A stretch of 64,000 bases of DNA from NCBI RefSeq assembly GCF_024790395.1, contig NZ_JAJISC010000009.1:62001-126000 (forward strand). The letters are read 5' to 3'. The position numbers were made by a program, and so were the translations under genes. Position 1 is the stretch's first letter; every line of letters starts with the position of its first letter. This document shows, piece after piece, positions 29,122-38,803 of this stretch. The notes under the pieces are model-generated. The model was not told the origin of the DNA. It saw only the letters and a program-made list of their open reading frames with translations, and did no database searches. Source of the DNA: Halomonas dongshanensis (GTDB taxonomy: Bacteria > Pseudomonadota > Gammaproteobacteria > Pseudomonadales > Halomonadaceae).

Positions 29122-29175
29122 CTGAGCCAGATCAATAAACCGCTGCGAACGGGCGCGCATACTGATCCATGTCAA
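29122..29175. promoter_or_regulatory. FNR/Anr-like sites between menA and doxX-men operon
   Basis: Two degenerate matches to TTGAT-N4-ATCAA: CTGAGCCAGATCAA at 29122-29135 and CTGATCCATGTCAA at 29162-29175. The second differs at two positions from the consensus. They lie between divergent menaquinone genes, so joint oxygen control is plausible, but the second is close to the doxX start. Confidence 0.4.
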
Positions 29176-29198
29176 TTTTTGCCATAGGAGCGCGAACG

Positions 29199-29729
29199 AT
29201 GATCGGCCATTTGTTGAGAACCCATCCCTTTGCAGCCCTCGTCTGGCTCGTGCTACGTCTCTATTTAGGTATCACCTGGCTGCACCACGGCATTGGCAAG
29301 ATGACCGATGGCTTCGATGCCGCCGGTTTTCTCGGCAATGCCGTCGCCAATCCGGTCATGCACCAGGGCGAAGTAGTCTACCCTACCTACGTTGCGTTTC
29401 TCGAACACGTCGCACTGCCCTACGCCAGCGTCTTCAACGTGATGATTCCGCTGGGCGAAATCCTCGTCGGTTTGGGACTGATTGCAGGAGTGCTGACGTC
29501 ATGGGCGGCCTTCTTCGGTATCGTCATGAACATGTCGTTTCTGATGGCAGGCACCGTCTCGACCAACCCATGGATGATCGCACTGACCTTCTTCCTGCTG
29601 GTTGCCGGGGCCAATGCGGGACGTCTGGGAGGCGATCGCTGGGTGCTGCCCTATCTGCGCCGCACGCTATTTGCGCGTCTACACGCATCTCACGGCAACG
29701 TCGATCATGAGCCTAGGTCCGCTCCGTGA
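29199..29729 (+). CDS. DoxX family membrane protein
   Basis: A 176-aa four-helix membrane protein. VLRLYLGITWLHHGIGKMTDGFD near the N-terminus, IPLGEILVGLGLIAGVLT and NMSFLMAGTVSTNP are typical of DoxX, a family including a subunit of thiosulfate:quinone oxidoreductase and other redox-linked proteins. The stop overlaps the GTG of menF by 4 nt, which ties it to quinone synthesis here. ATG at 29199 has TAGGAG 8 nt upstream; an earlier in-frame ATG at 29169 has none. Biochemical role unknown. Confidence 0.8.
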   Translation: MIGHLLRTHPFAALVWLVLRLYLGITWLHHGIGKMTDGFDAAGFLGNAVANPVMHQGEVVYPTYVAFLEHVALPYASVFNVMIPLGEILVGLGLIAGVLTSWAAFFGIVMNMSFLMAGTVSTNPWMIALTFFLLVAGANAGRLGGDRWVLPYLRRTLFARLHASHGNVDHEPRSAP

Positions 29730-31069
29730 GCGCGCTTTGGTCAACCGATGCGCAGGCGCTCGATACAGCGCTTGCGCATCTCCATGCCGAGTTGGATAGA
29801 GTAGCTAACGCGCCGTCGCCAGCGGCGCTAGTACGTTTGGAGGTGTCCTTCTGTGTTACTCACCTCCCCGCTTGGCTCAACGCTCAGACGCTGCTACCCC
29901 GGCTCTACTGGCGCTCCCGCGAAGCAGGCAGTATTGCCTACGCCGCCGTGGGGGCGGCGCACGAAGTGGCCTCGCTGGATGAGCTGCGTGCGGCCCTGGC
30001 GCAGTCGGGGAGCACGGCGAGCGACTACTTTGGCGGCATCGCCTTCGATGCGGCAGGCACGGCCTGGCCGGGATTCGGGGCTTGCCGTTTCGTGCTGCCG
30101 CGCGTGGTCGTCGCCGTCAGCGCCGATAAAACTACGCTTGCGCTCAACCTGCGCTTCGATGGTACGCCCCATGCGCTCGAGATTGCCCGCGCGCGCGACA
30201 CCCTGGCTCAGCTAGTGGCTGCTCGGCCGCTGCCTCACTGGACGCCAACGGCATTCGAGCGCTTCGATACGCCCGACCGGGCAACCTGGTGTCGCTGGGT
30301 AGAAGAGGCGACGGCCCCCAACGCGCTGGCGCAGTTGCCCAAGGTCGTGCTCTCACGCCAAACCCGCCTTGCCTGCATAGCGCCGCCGTCGCCCTGGGCA
30401 CTGCTCGCACGCTGGCAAGCGCGCGCACCCCACTGCTTTCATCTCGGCGCCCAATTCACCCACGAGGATACGCTGATTGCCTGCTCGCCCGAGCGGCTCT
30501 ATCGCCGGGAGCAGCGCTCGCTTACCAGTGAAGCGCTGGCCGGTACGTGGCCGCGCTGGGTGCGAGGCCACGAGAGACGCAATACCCAGGCACTGCTCGA
30601 CGACGCCAAAAATGACGGTGAGAATCGCTGGGTGCAGGCGGATATCACCAAACGCTTGAGCCCTCTCACCACGCAGCTCGATGTCGCCCCAGCGGAAGTG
30701 GTGACGCTGCCGTCGCTCTATCACCTTCGCCGCCGCGTGAACGCTACGCTCACCACCGCCATCGACGACGCCGCTCTGCTGGAAACGCTGCCGCCCACGC
30801 CTGCGGTGGGTGGCGTCCCACGCGACCGGGCACTTGCTTTCATTCGCACGCACGAGTCCCACGCGCGAGGCTGGTATAGCGGCGCTTTTGGCCGCATCAG
30901 CCGCGATACCAGCGAGCTGGCCGTCACCCTACGCAGCGCCTTGGTGAACACCAAGGGTATTTGTCTACACGCCGGAGCAGGGATCGTCGCAGGTTCGCGC
31001 CCCGAGGCGGAGTGGGCCGAACTCGACCACAAGATCGCCGATGTCATGGCGCTGTTGGGAATCGCCTAG
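29726..31069 (+). CDS. menF: isochorismate synthase MenF
   Basis: A 447-aa chorismate-binding enzyme converting chorismate to isochorismate at the head of menaquinone synthesis. The C-terminal catalytic domain shows LPKVVLSRQT, SPERLYRRE with the conserved Glu, SEALAGT, and ETLPPTPAVGGVPRDRALAFI, then SGAFGRI and CLHAGAGIVAGSRPEAEW, the standard order of MST enzymes. Its position before menD and menH argues for MenF rather than a siderophore EntC. GTG start overlaps doxX. Confidence 0.93.
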   Translation: MSALWSTDAQALDTALAHLHAELDRVANAPSPAALVRLEVSFCVTHLPAWLNAQTLLPRLYWRSREAGSIAYAAVGAAHEVASLDELRAALAQSGSTASDYFGGIAFDAAGTAWPGFGACRFVLPRVVVAVSADKTTLALNLRFDGTPHALEIARARDTLAQLVAARPLPHWTPTAFERFDTPDRATWCRWVEEATAPNALAQLPKVVLSRQTRLACIAPPSPWALLARWQARAPHCFHLGAQFTHEDTLIACSPERLYRREQRSLTSEALAGTWPRWVRGHERRNTQALLDDAKNDGENRWVQADITKRLSPLTTQLDVAPAEVVTLPSLYHLRRRVNATLTTAIDDAALLETLPPTPAVGGVPRDRALAFIRTHESHARGWYSGAFGRISRDTSELAVTLRSALVNTKGICLHAGAGIVAGSRPEAEWAELDHKIADVMALLGIA

Positions 31070-31090
31070 AATCGCCTAAGAGGAGTACGG

Positions 31091-32827
31091 ATGATCGCGC
31101 CTGATATAGCCGAAGCAACGCCCTTTCCCCGTTGCCACGCCACCATCAACCACGTTTGGGCCGCGCTGTTACTGGAGGAGCTTTATCGCCACGGCGTACG
31201 CGATATAGTCGTGGCGCCGGGCTCGCGTTCGGCGCCGCTGGCCGTCTCTGCTCAGCGCCACCCTCGGCTTTGCTGCCACACCCACTTCGATGAACGTGGT
31301 CTGGGTTTCCTGGCGCTTGGACTTTCACGCGCAAGCAAGCGCCCGGTAGCGCTCATCACCACCTCTGGCAGCGCAGTAGCCAACCTCTACCCTGCCATTG
31401 TAGAGGCCTACCAACTAGGCACGCCGTTGATTGCGCTCACTGCCGATCGTCCATCCGAGCTCGTTGACAACGGCAACAATCAAGCCATCGACCAGCGCGA
31501 TATTTTTGCCCGCCACGTCATCGACCAGCGCGATTTCCCGCCGCCAACGACCTCGCTTTCGGCGGCCTTCGTGTTGAGCACGCTCGACCACGCCCTGGCA
31601 CGCCAACGCGCCACCTCTGGCCCGCTACATCTCAACTGCCGCTACCGCGAGCCGCTCTACGCGCCCCAAGAAGACACCTCGAGCTATCTCGCTCCGCTAG
31701 GGGCGTGGCTCGACCATGACACTCCCTGGAGCGCGTGGCACTCGACACCTCTCACATGCGCACCTCAGAGCGACTGGGCCACATTTTCTGCCCAGCGTGG
31801 CGTCATCGTCGTTGGGCGTATCGACGATCCCCGAGAGGCGCAGAGCATCAAAGCGCTTGCCGCAACGCTCGGCTGGCCCCTGCTCGCCGATCTCCAGAGC
31901 CAGTTGCGCTTCGATACGCACAGCTTGTTGCATACCGATCTTGCCCTGTTGGATACCGCCTTTGCTCACGAGCTCGAACGCGCCGAGGTGCTACTGCAGT
32001 TTGGCGGGAGGCTAATATCAAAGCGCTTGGCGCAGTTCATCGCTCGCCACGCCTGGCACGACTACTGGTTCGTCGATCACGCCGTCGCCTCGCTCGACCC
32101 CGATACCTGTATCCAGCGCCGCTTGGTCGGCCCGGCTTCTGCCTTCGTTGCCGTACATCCAGTCACATCACGCTCGCCGTGGCATGATCTTGCGGCGCTG
32201 CAGGCGCGCACGCGTCGACACCTAGAAGGCCTCGATACTCGTTTTTCCGAACTGGGGGTTTGCCACCGGCTCTGTACGCTCATCAAAGGCGAGCTCTTCG
32301 TCGGCAACAGCCTACCGGCGCGGGTGATGAACATGCTGGGGGCTGCCAACCCAGATATCGAGCGCGTTCTGTGCAATCGAGGCGCTTCGGGGATCGATGG
32401 GTTGATTGCCAGCGCCTGTGGCGTTGCCCTGACGCACGCCTCTGCTACGACGCTGCTACTGGGCGACGTTAGCGCCTTGCACGATCTCAATAGCCTGGCC
32501 CTAGTGAACGCACTGGACGCTCCGTTCATCGTCATCGTGCTCAATAACGCTGGCGGCAGTATTTTTCACTTACTTCCAGTGCCTGCCGATCCCCAAGTGC
32601 GCGATCGCTGTTTCGTTCACTCCCATGACACTACCTTTCGCCATGCCGCTGCTATGTTTGGGCTGGCCTACCAAGCGCCCACGACGCTCGAAGCGTTCGA
32701 GCACGCCTATCGCTGCGCGCTTGGTCAGGGCGCTACGCTGATCGAGGTACGCCTCCCCTCACAGGAAGTCGCTGACGAGCTTGACGCTCTACGCAGTGCA
32801 TTGAGTGGCATGTCGCATGACGCCTGA
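31091..32827 (+). CDS. menD: SEPHCHC synthase MenD
   Basis: A 578-aa ThDP-dependent enzyme that joins isochorismate with 2-oxoglutarate. VAPGSRSAPLAV near residue 40 and FDERGLGFLALGLS with the catalytic Glu belong to the pyrimidine-binding domain; DRPSELVDNGNNQAIDQ is diagnostic of MenD. The diphosphate motif is LLGDVSALHDLNSL...NNAGGSIFHLLP. It overlaps the menH start by 11 nt. Length as in E. coli (556). Confidence 0.96.
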   Translation: MIAPDIAEATPFPRCHATINHVWAALLLEELYRHGVRDIVVAPGSRSAPLAVSAQRHPRLCCHTHFDERGLGFLALGLSRASKRPVALITTSGSAVANLYPAIVEAYQLGTPLIALTADRPSELVDNGNNQAIDQRDIFARHVIDQRDFPPPTTSLSAAFVLSTLDHALARQRATSGPLHLNCRYREPLYAPQEDTSSYLAPLGAWLDHDTPWSAWHSTPLTCAPQSDWATFSAQRGVIVVGRIDDPREAQSIKALAATLGWPLLADLQSQLRFDTHSLLHTDLALLDTAFAHELERAEVLLQFGGRLISKRLAQFIARHAWHDYWFVDHAVASLDPDTCIQRRLVGPASAFVAVHPVTSRSPWHDLAALQARTRRHLEGLDTRFSELGVCHRLCTLIKGELFVGNSLPARVMNMLGAANPDIERVLCNRGASGIDGLIASACGVALTHASATTLLLGDVSALHDLNSLALVNALDAPFIVIVLNNAGGSIFHLLPVPADPQVRDRCFVHSHDTTFRHAAAMFGLAYQAPTTLEAFEHAYRCALGQGATLIEVRLPSQEVADELDALRSALSGMSHDA

Positions 32828-33596
32828 GACACCACCGACGCTAGTGCTGCTCCACGGCTTATGGGGGGATCGCCACGACTGGTCCGCGGTCGAAGCCTTG
32901 CTCGGTAACTCCTTACCGATACTCTCTCTCGACCTGCCGGGACATGGGCTAGCGCGGGAAGATCGCACCGAGGGTTTTAGCGAGGCCCATCGCTGGCTAT
33001 CGCACACACTGGCCTCCCATGGCGTATCGCGCTACTGCTTGGCAGGCTACTCCTTGGGCGGGCGGCTGGCGCTTTATCACGCTAGCCACGCCCCCGCCGG
33101 GCTTTGCGGGCTATGGCTCGAAAGCGCCCATCCTGGGCTTAGCCTCAATGAGCGAAAGGCGCGCCTGGAGCATGACGAGCGCTGGGCGGTGCGCTTCGAA
33201 CGCGAGCCATTGCATCGTGTTCTGCGCGACTGGTATCGCCAGCCGGTCTTTGCCGACCTCGATGCTGCCCAGCGTATGCAACGCCAGCAGCGGCGCCAAG
33301 GCAACGATGGTCGCGCCGTTGCCGCCATGCTGCGCGCCACCTCACTTGGCCATCAGCCGGATCTCACCGCGTGGCTTGCGCGCACGCAGCTACCGGTGGC
33401 GTACCTTTCAGGGTGCGATGACGCCAAGTTCCATGCCTTGGCCACGCGTTTGGCAACGACCTGCCCGCAGCTTGAACACCACGTACTCGATGGTGGGCAC
33501 AACTTGCACGCTGAAGTGCCCCAAGCCGTCGCGCGTTTGCTCAGCGATTGGTATGCCCGCTGCATGCGTTATCGCTCACCCCACGACCCACAGTAG
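32817..33596 (+). CDS. menH: SHCHC synthase MenH
   Basis: A 259-aa alpha/beta hydrolase that eliminates pyruvate from SEPHCHC. LLHGLWGDRHDW forms the oxyanion region, LAGYSLGGRLALY is the nucleophile elbow (Ser), and HVLDGGHNLHAEVP holds the catalytic His. ATG at 32817 lies inside the end of menD; a GTG at 32805 is also possible. The 3' end overlaps that of the convergent DASS transporter by 21 nt. Confidence 0.92.
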   Translation: MTPETPPTLVLLHGLWGDRHDWSAVEALLGNSLPILSLDLPGHGLAREDRTEGFSEAHRWLSHTLASHGVSRYCLAGYSLGGRLALYHASHAPAGLCGLWLESAHPGLSLNERKARLEHDERWAVRFEREPLHRVLRDWYRQPVFADLDAAQRMQRQQRRQGNDGRAVAAMLRATSLGHQPDLTAWLARTQLPVAYLSGCDDAKFHALATRLATTCPQLEHHVLDGGHNLHAEVPQAVARLLSDWYARCMRYRSPHDPQ

Positions 33597-35048
33597 CCAT
33601 GGCGTCCCCAGCGCCAGCCAAGCAACGAGAAAAAGGAGCCCAAACAACGCTCCTAGCCGCCACCAAAGCGCGCTCGGCAAATAGCCACTGCCGTAATAGA
33701 CCGGGCTAGGACCAGTACCATAGGGCGTGATGATGCCCATGAAGCCTAACGTCGGCAGCAGCAGTAGCACGAAGGTCTGCATATCGAGCCCGCTGATTCC
33801 CGAGGCCGCCGCCAGCATGACCGGAAGTAGCGCGGTGACGTGGGCGGTAATGCTGGCAAAGAGATAGTGCAGCAAATAGAAGATCACCGTTAGCGCCAAC
33901 ATCGCGATCAGGGGGTCGAAGTCGCTGATATAGCCTCCCATTAGCGCGCCGAACCAGTCGACGAACCCCACACGGCTGAGGCCGCCCGCCAGCGCCACGA
34001 GCGTGGCGAACCAAACGAAGGTATTCCACGCCGCCTTGTTCGCCAGAATGTCGTTCCAGCTTACGATGCCGGTTACCAGCATGGCGCAGACCACCACGAG
34101 ACCGACTAACGAAGCAGAGATGAAGCTACCACCCACGATCCACAACAGCAGTGCTGCCACCACCATCACCACCAGCAAAAGCTCGTGATGCGTTGGCTTG
34201 CCCAGTTTTTTGAGCTCTGACCGCGCCCAATCCGATACTTCGCTGCCTGAGGTTATTTCCGGTGCGCAGAGCCAGTAGCAAAGTAGCGGCACGATGAGCA
34301 GCAAGACGATGCCCACGGGTGCGACGGCTAGAAACCAACTGCCCCAACTAATATGGATCCCGGTGGCGCTTTGGGTCAGCGCAATGGCTAAAAGGTTGGG
34401 CGCAAGTGCTGTGAGAAACAGCGAACTAGTCACACAGGTAGAGGCGATGGCCGTCCACATCAAGAAACTACCGATTCGCTTCATGCTCGGATCGTTAGGG
34501 TGCGAGTCGTAGAGCGGCGGAAGATTTTGCAGTACGGGATAGATAGTGCCGCCACTACGTGCCGTATTGGACGGCGTAAAGGGGGCGAGAATGGTATCGG
34601 CGATCATTACTGCATAACCCAGCGTCAGCGTACGCCTTCCCATGGCGGCCACGAGCCAGAGCGAGATACGCCGCCCAAGCCCGGTTTTTTCATACCCCAG
34701 GGCGAACATAAAGGCCCCGAAGATCAGCCAAACGGTGGCGTTGGTAAAACCTGACACAGCCCAGGAAAAGGCCTGCCCCGGCGCATCGAAACCCTCCTGG
34801 GCCAGCTGTGCAGGCGAGAAGAGCACCCAGGGCGAAAACAGTGCCGCCAGAGTGACCCCGATGAGACCAATCACCGCCCCCGGCAGTGGCTCGAAAATCA
34901 GCCCTACCACGCAGCCCATGAAGAGCGCGAAGAAGTACCAGGCATGGGGTGCCAGTCCCGCAGGCACTGGCAAAAGTGCGATCACAACGGCAACGACGAG
35001 CGGCGCCAGCGATTTCCAACGAGGTGTAGCTTTATCGTGATGGGCCAT
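33576..35048 (-). CDS. DASS-family dicarboxylate transporter
   Basis: A 490-aa membrane protein of the SLC13/DASS (DIT1/CitT-like) family. TILAPFTPSNTARSGGTIYPVLQNLP is the first sodium/substrate motif (SNT) and FMGIITPYGTGPSPVYYGSGYLP the second (TPYG). Bacterial members are Na+/dicarboxylate symporters or dicarboxylate antiporters, including fumarate or tartrate/succinate exchangers. Its placement back to back with frdA, with a shared regulatory region holding an FNR palindrome, suggests it supplies fumarate or exports succinate during anaerobic respiration. That role is inference. Confidence 0.87.
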   Translation of the reverse strand: MAHHDKATPRWKSLAPLVVAVVIALLPVPAGLAPHAWYFFALFMGCVVGLIFEPLPGAVIGLIGVTLAALFSPWVLFSPAQLAQEGFDAPGQAFSWAVSGFTNATVWLIFGAFMFALGYEKTGLGRRISLWLVAAMGRRTLTLGYAVMIADTILAPFTPSNTARSGGTIYPVLQNLPPLYDSHPNDPSMKRIGSFLMWTAIASTCVTSSLFLTALAPNLLAIALTQSATGIHISWGSWFLAVAPVGIVLLLIVPLLCYWLCAPEITSGSEVSDWARSELKKLGKPTHHELLLVVMVVAALLLWIVGGSFISASLVGLVVVCAMLVTGIVSWNDILANKAAWNTFVWFATLVALAGGLSRVGFVDWFGALMGGYISDFDPLIAMLALTVIFYLLHYLFASITAHVTALLPVMLAAASGISGLDMQTFVLLLLPTLGFMGIITPYGTGPSPVYYGSGYLPSALWWRLGALFGLLFLVAWLALGTPWLLWVVG

Positions 35049-35449
35049 CAGCGCTCCCCTCCTACTCTGAATGATTTGTTTTCTTCCTCACCAAATTTCT
35101 TTAATCACTACACTTCTTAACCATTCAACTGCTTAATCACAACACAAGTTACAGAGTGAAAAGAAACACTCTCACCTACTCTGCCAATAAAAATCATTCA
35201 TTAAACACACTTAAAGCACTGACATAAAAACACGAAAAATCACTCGCCTTATTGATCCTGATCAAGACATCTCAGCTAACCAACCGCATACCTACAACAA
35301 CGTCCACGTTACGTGATAGATTCAAATAGGCGCTAAAACAACAAAGCTTGAGCGAGAATAAAGAAGCGTTAAGACACGCTGGTTTCGCGCTATGAGCAAA
35401 GCACAAAAGCGTCATTCCAGGTAAAGCAAATGCCGAGCAGGGGGTTATC
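35049..35449. promoter_or_regulatory. divergent regulatory region, transporter / frdABCD-menBCE
   Basis: 401 nt of clearly lower GC content than the genes around it, without a credible ORF. It holds the FNR palindrome and candidate -10 sequences on both sides at about the right distance for class II activation (CATACC near 35287 rightward, TATGTC near 35226 leftward). It separates two divergently transcribed units. Confidence 0.7.
35252..35265. promoter_or_regulatory. perfect FNR/Anr box
   Basis: TTGATCCTGATCAA matches TTGAT-N4-ATCAA exactly and is a complete palindrome. It lies 184 nt before frdA and 203 nt before the transporter start. FNR/Anr proteins activate anaerobic genes from such sites, so this is the likely oxygen switch of the fumarate reductase cluster. 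Confidence 0.85.
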
Positions 35450-37237
35450 ATGCAGCAGGGTGATTTCGATGTCGTTGTAGTGGGTGGCGGAGGAGCAGGG
35501 CTTCGCGCTGCCATCGCCGCGGCCGAACAGGCCCGGGCCGAAGGCAGACCCCAGCGCATAGCCCTACTCTCCAAGGTTTATCCCATGCGTTCACATACCG
35601 TTGCTGCTGAAGGGGGCGCGGCGGCAGTCACCAGCCACGAAGATAGTATCGAGGCGCATTTCCATGACACCGTAGCGGGCGGCGACTGGCTAGTGGAGCA
35701 AGGGGTGGCCGACTACTTCGTGCGCCACGCCTACCGCGAGCTGGTGCAGATGGAGCGCTGGGGCTGCCCGTGGAGCCGGCAAGAAGATGGCAACATTCAA
35801 GTGCGCCGCTTTGGGGGTATGAAGACCGCTCGCACCTGGTTTGCTGCCGACAAAAGCGGCTTTCATATGCTGCACACGCTGTTTCAGACATCACTTAAAT
35901 ATCCCGAGATCGAGCGTTTCGATGAATACTTCGTGCTCGATTTGGTCCTCCACGAGGGCGCCATTGCAGGCATCGTGGCACTCGAAGTCGCCACTGGCGA
36001 GCTCATTACCCTAGGTGCCAAGGCGGTGGTGCTGGCAACCGGGGGCGCGGGACGGCTGTTTCGCTTCAACACCAATGCAGGCATCGTCACCGGCGACGGA
36101 ATGGCGCTGGCCTACCGCCACGGCGCTGCCCTGCGTGACATGGAGTTCGTGCAGTATCACCCCACAGGGTTACCAGGCTCGGGCATTCTGATCACCGAGG
36201 CGTGCCGTGGCGAAGGGGGCATCCTGCTCAACAAGGCGGGCCACCGCTACTTGCAAGACTATGGCCTGGGGCCCGAGACGCCGCTGGGCGAGCCGCAGAA
36301 CAAATACATGGAGCTCGGCCCTCGCGACAAGCTCTCTCAAGCCTTTTGGCAGGAGCAGCAGGCAGGGCGGACGGGCACGTTTGGCGATAGCGACGTGGTT
36401 TACCTCGACCTGCGCCACTTGGGGGCGGCGCATATCAAGGAGCGTCTGCCTTTCATCTGCGAACTGGCCCAGGCCTACATCAACGTCGACCCTATCCATG
36501 AGCCCATCCCGATCCGCCCAGCGGTGCACTACACCATGGGCGGTATCGAAACCGATGATCAATGCGAGACGCGTATCGAAGGGCTATACGCTGCAGGCGA
36601 GTGCGCCTCCGTTGGGCTACATGGCGCCAACCGTCTGGGCTCCAACTCGCTGACCGAACTTCTGGTCTTCGGCCGATTGGCGGGCGAGCGCGCAAGCCAA
36701 CGCGCCAGTAGCCGTACTCATACTTCCCCGCATCTTCTGCTGGAGGCTGCCAACCACCAACAGCAGGCGCTGTCGCAGCGCTGCGAGAGAGGCAACGGCG
36801 GTGAAAACTGGGTGACGCTCAAGCGCGCCATGGTGCAAGCGATGGAGAACGGTTGCGGCATCTACCGTACCACCGACGGCATGCAAACCGCCCTCGATAC
36901 TATTCGTCAGCTACGCGAGCGCTTTCGCAACGTCCGCGTCAGCGATACCAGCCGGGCCTACAATACCGAGCTTCTCGAATGTCTCGAACTTGGTTTCGGT
37001 CTCGACGTGGCCGAAGCGGCCTGCCTAGGCGCGCTAGAGCGGCGCGAATCACGCGGAGCTCATCAGCGTTTGGATGCTGGGCTTACGACGCGTGACGACG
37101 TCAACTACCTGCGCCACAGCCAGGTATTCTATCGTGGCGAGCAGGCCGCCGAGCTTTGCTGGCAGGCGGTAGACATACGCTTTTCGCCACCTGCCGAGCG
37201 GGTTTACGGTGACGCTGCCAAGGAGAAACACGCATGA
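35450..37237 (+). CDS. frdA: fumarate reductase flavoprotein subunit
   Basis: A 595-aa flavoprotein. [20 protein letters not shown] is the FAD dinucleotide fold; [17 protein letters not shown] carries the His that covalently binds [31 protein letters not shown] and HYTMGGI hold fumarate-binding and catalytic residues (the active Arg is in EACRGEG). [17 protein letters not shown] is typical. FrdA rather than SdhA is indicated by length, the E. coli-like FrdB partner and separate frdC/frdD genes. It reduces fumarate with electrons from menaquinol at the cytoplasmic membrane face. Stop overlaps frdB by 4 nt. Confidence 0.95.
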   Translation: MQQGDFDVVVVGGGGAGLRAAIAAAEQARAEGRPQRIALLSKVYPMRSHTVAAEGGAAAVTSHEDSIEAHFHDTVAGGDWLVEQGVADYFVRHAYRELVQMERWGCPWSRQEDGNIQVRRFGGMKTARTWFAADKSGFHMLHTLFQTSLKYPEIERFDEYFVLDLVLHEGAIAGIVALEVATGELITLGAKAVVLATGGAGRLFRFNTNAGIVTGDGMALAYRHGAALRDMEFVQYHPTGLPGSGILITEACRGEGGILLNKAGHRYLQDYGLGPETPLGEPQNKYMELGPRDKLSQAFWQEQQAGRTGTFGDSDVVYLDLRHLGAAHIKERLPFICELAQAYINVDPIHEPIPIRPAVHYTMGGIETDDQCETRIEGLYAAGECASVGLHGANRLGSNSLTELLVFGRLAGERASQRASSRTHTSPHLLLEAANHQQQALSQRCERGNGGENWVTLKRAMVQAMENGCGIYRTTDGMQTALDTIRQLRERFRNVRVSDTSRAYNTELLECLELGFGLDVAEAACLGALERRESRGAHQRLDAGLTTRDDVNYLRHSQVFYRGEQAAELCWQAVDIRFSPPAERVYGDAAKEKHA

Positions 37238-37971
37238 CCCATCGCGCGCTCAGTATTCGTCGCTATCTTCCCGATCAGGATCAAGCATCCTACTGGCAAC
37301 GCTACGAGGTGCCCGCTGACGACAGCACGTCTTTGCTGGACGCGCTGCACTACGTCAAGGAAGAGCTGGACAGCACGCTTAGCTATCGCTGGTCCTGCCG
37401 CATGGCGATCTGCGGCTCTTGCGGTGTCATGGTCAACGGCATTCCACGGCTGGGCTGCAAGACGTTCTTGCGAGACCTGCCCCATGAGCTGCGTATCGAA
37501 CCGCTTGCGCATTTTCCCGTGGCACGCGACTTGATCGTCGACATGGACGTGTTTCTCGATCACCTCGCTGCCGTTAAGCCTTACCTGATCGAAGACGCTG
37601 CCGTGGGCACCTTCGACCCCGCAGCTCCGACGCCACATCGCCAGACGCCTGCTCAACTCGCACGCTATCGACAGTTCGCCAACTGCATCAACTGCGGCTT
37701 GTGCTATTCGGCTTGCCCCCAGTTTGGGCTAAATCCTGAGTTCCTCGGCCCAGGCGCACTGGCGTTGGCGCATCGCTACAACCTCGATAGTCGCGACAGC
37801 GGCAAACAGGCACGCATGCCCGTGCTCAACCGCCACGAGGGCGTATGGAGCTGCACCTTCGTTGGCTTCTGCTCGCAGGTGTGCCCAAAGCACGTCGATC
37901 CCGCCGCTGCCGTCAACCAGGGCAAAGTGGAAGCGGCCAAGCATACCTTGATCGCCTTGTTCAAAGGTTAG
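37234..37971 (+). CDS. frdB: fumarate reductase iron-sulfur subunit
   Basis: A 245-aa protein carrying three Fe-S clusters: a 2Fe-2S motif [15 protein letters not shown]...GC, a 4Fe-4S motif [15 protein letters not shown], and a 3Fe-4S motif [17 protein letters not shown]. The latter two are nearly identical to E. coli FrdB. It passes electrons from menaquinol at FrdCD to FAD in FrdA. Start overlaps frdA by 4 nt; frdC follows after 9 nt. Confidence 0.96.
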   Translation: MTHRALSIRRYLPDQDQASYWQRYEVPADDSTSLLDALHYVKEELDSTLSYRWSCRMAICGSCGVMVNGIPRLGCKTFLRDLPHELRIEPLAHFPVARDLIVDMDVFLDHLAAVKPYLIEDAAVGTFDPAAPTPHRQTPAQLARYRQFANCINCGLCYSACPQFGLNPEFLGPGALALAHRYNLDSRDSGKQARMPVLNRHEGVWSCTFVGFCSQVCPKHVDPAAAVNQGKVEAAKHTLIALFKG

Positions 37972-37980
37972 GAGCGCTCT

Positions 37981-38373
37981 ATGAACCGACCACCCGACGC
38001 CTTTCCTCGCTTACCGCGCAGTTGGTGGCTGAAACACCGCTATTTCAAGGCCTACATGCTGCGCGAAGCAACCGTGTTGCCGCTGATTTTCTTTTTACTC
38101 TGCCTGATGGGCGGGCTATGGGCGCTCTATCGCGGTGAAGAGGCCTGGGCGGCATGGCTTGTTTTCATGCGCTCACCGCTGGTGGTAGCGCTCAATCTCT
38201 TGGCGTTGGCAGCGAGTCTCTACCATGCGGCGACCTTCTTCGTACTTTTTCCCCGTGTCATGCCACTGCGTTTGGGCCGCCGGGCAATAGCACCGCAAGC
38301 CATCGTAGCTGGGCAATGGGTTGGCGTTATGATCATTGGCCTGCTGTTTTTCTGGCTTTTTGGGAGGACCTAA
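37981..38373 (+). CDS. frdC: fumarate reductase membrane subunit C
   Basis: A 130-aa protein with three membrane segments and the FrdC N-terminus SWWLKHRYFKAYMLREATVLP; the Glu of YMLREATV corresponds to the quinol-binding Glu of E. coli FrdC. With FrdD it anchors the enzyme and binds menaquinol. RBS AGGAG lies 8 nt upstream. Two nucleotides separate it from frdD. Confidence 0.93.
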   Translation: MNRPPDAFPRLPRSWWLKHRYFKAYMLREATVLPLIFFLLCLMGGLWALYRGEEAWAAWLVFMRSPLVVALNLLALAASLYHAATFFVLFPRVMPLRLGRRAIAPQAIVAGQWVGVMIIGLLFFWLFGRT

Positions 38374-38375
38374 CC

Positions 38376-38756
38376 ATGTCTCAACCGCGTCCAAGCTCGC
38401 GTCAGGCTTTCGACGAGCCACTCTGGTGGCTACTCTTCAGCGCCGGTGGCGTCTGCTTTGCCGTCCTGCTACCGGCCACCATTCTCTTCTTCGGCGTTCT
38501 AGCTCCTTTAGGCTTACTGCCTTCTAACGCCATCACAGCCGAACGCATGACGGCGCTGGTGTTCAGCCTGCCGGACCTGGCAGCGATTGGTGCGCTGATC
38601 TGCCTGCCGCTCTTTCACGCCGCCCACCGCTGTCGTCACGGCCTACTCGATTTACGCCTTGGCAACGACGGCATCAATAAATGGTTTATGTATGGTTTGG
38701 CCGCGCTATTGAGCTTTGCCGCCTTGAGTCTGGTCGCGCTGGGACTTTGGCGCTGA
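38376..38756 (+). CDS. frdD: fumarate reductase membrane subunit D
   Basis: A 126-aa, three-helix anchor protein. DEPLWWLLFSAGGVCFAVLLPA and LPLFHAAHRCRHGLLDLRLG are FrdD hallmarks; the HAAHR and HD-like region line the quinol site. The start is the ATG at 38376 with GGAGG before it; a longer in-frame ORF from 38154 runs through frdC in another frame and is not real. menB follows after 47 nt without a terminator, so frd and men genes are probably co-transcribed. Confidence 0.92.
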   Translation: MSQPRPSSRQAFDEPLWWLLFSAGGVCFAVLLPATILFFGVLAPLGLLPSNAITAERMTALVFSLPDLAAIGALICLPLFHAAHRCRHGLLDLRLGNDGINKWFMYGLAALLSFAALSLVALGLWR

Positions 38757-38803
38757 TGAGGCGCGCCTAACACTTTGCCGCTTTTTGATTGAGAGAGAGC
38801 CCT

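Noticed and set aside
38154-38756. A 200-codon reading of the frdD frame starting inside frdC
   Set aside because: The first 74 codons run through frdC in another frame; the ATG at 38376 has a ribosome site and starts the conserved FrdD sequence.
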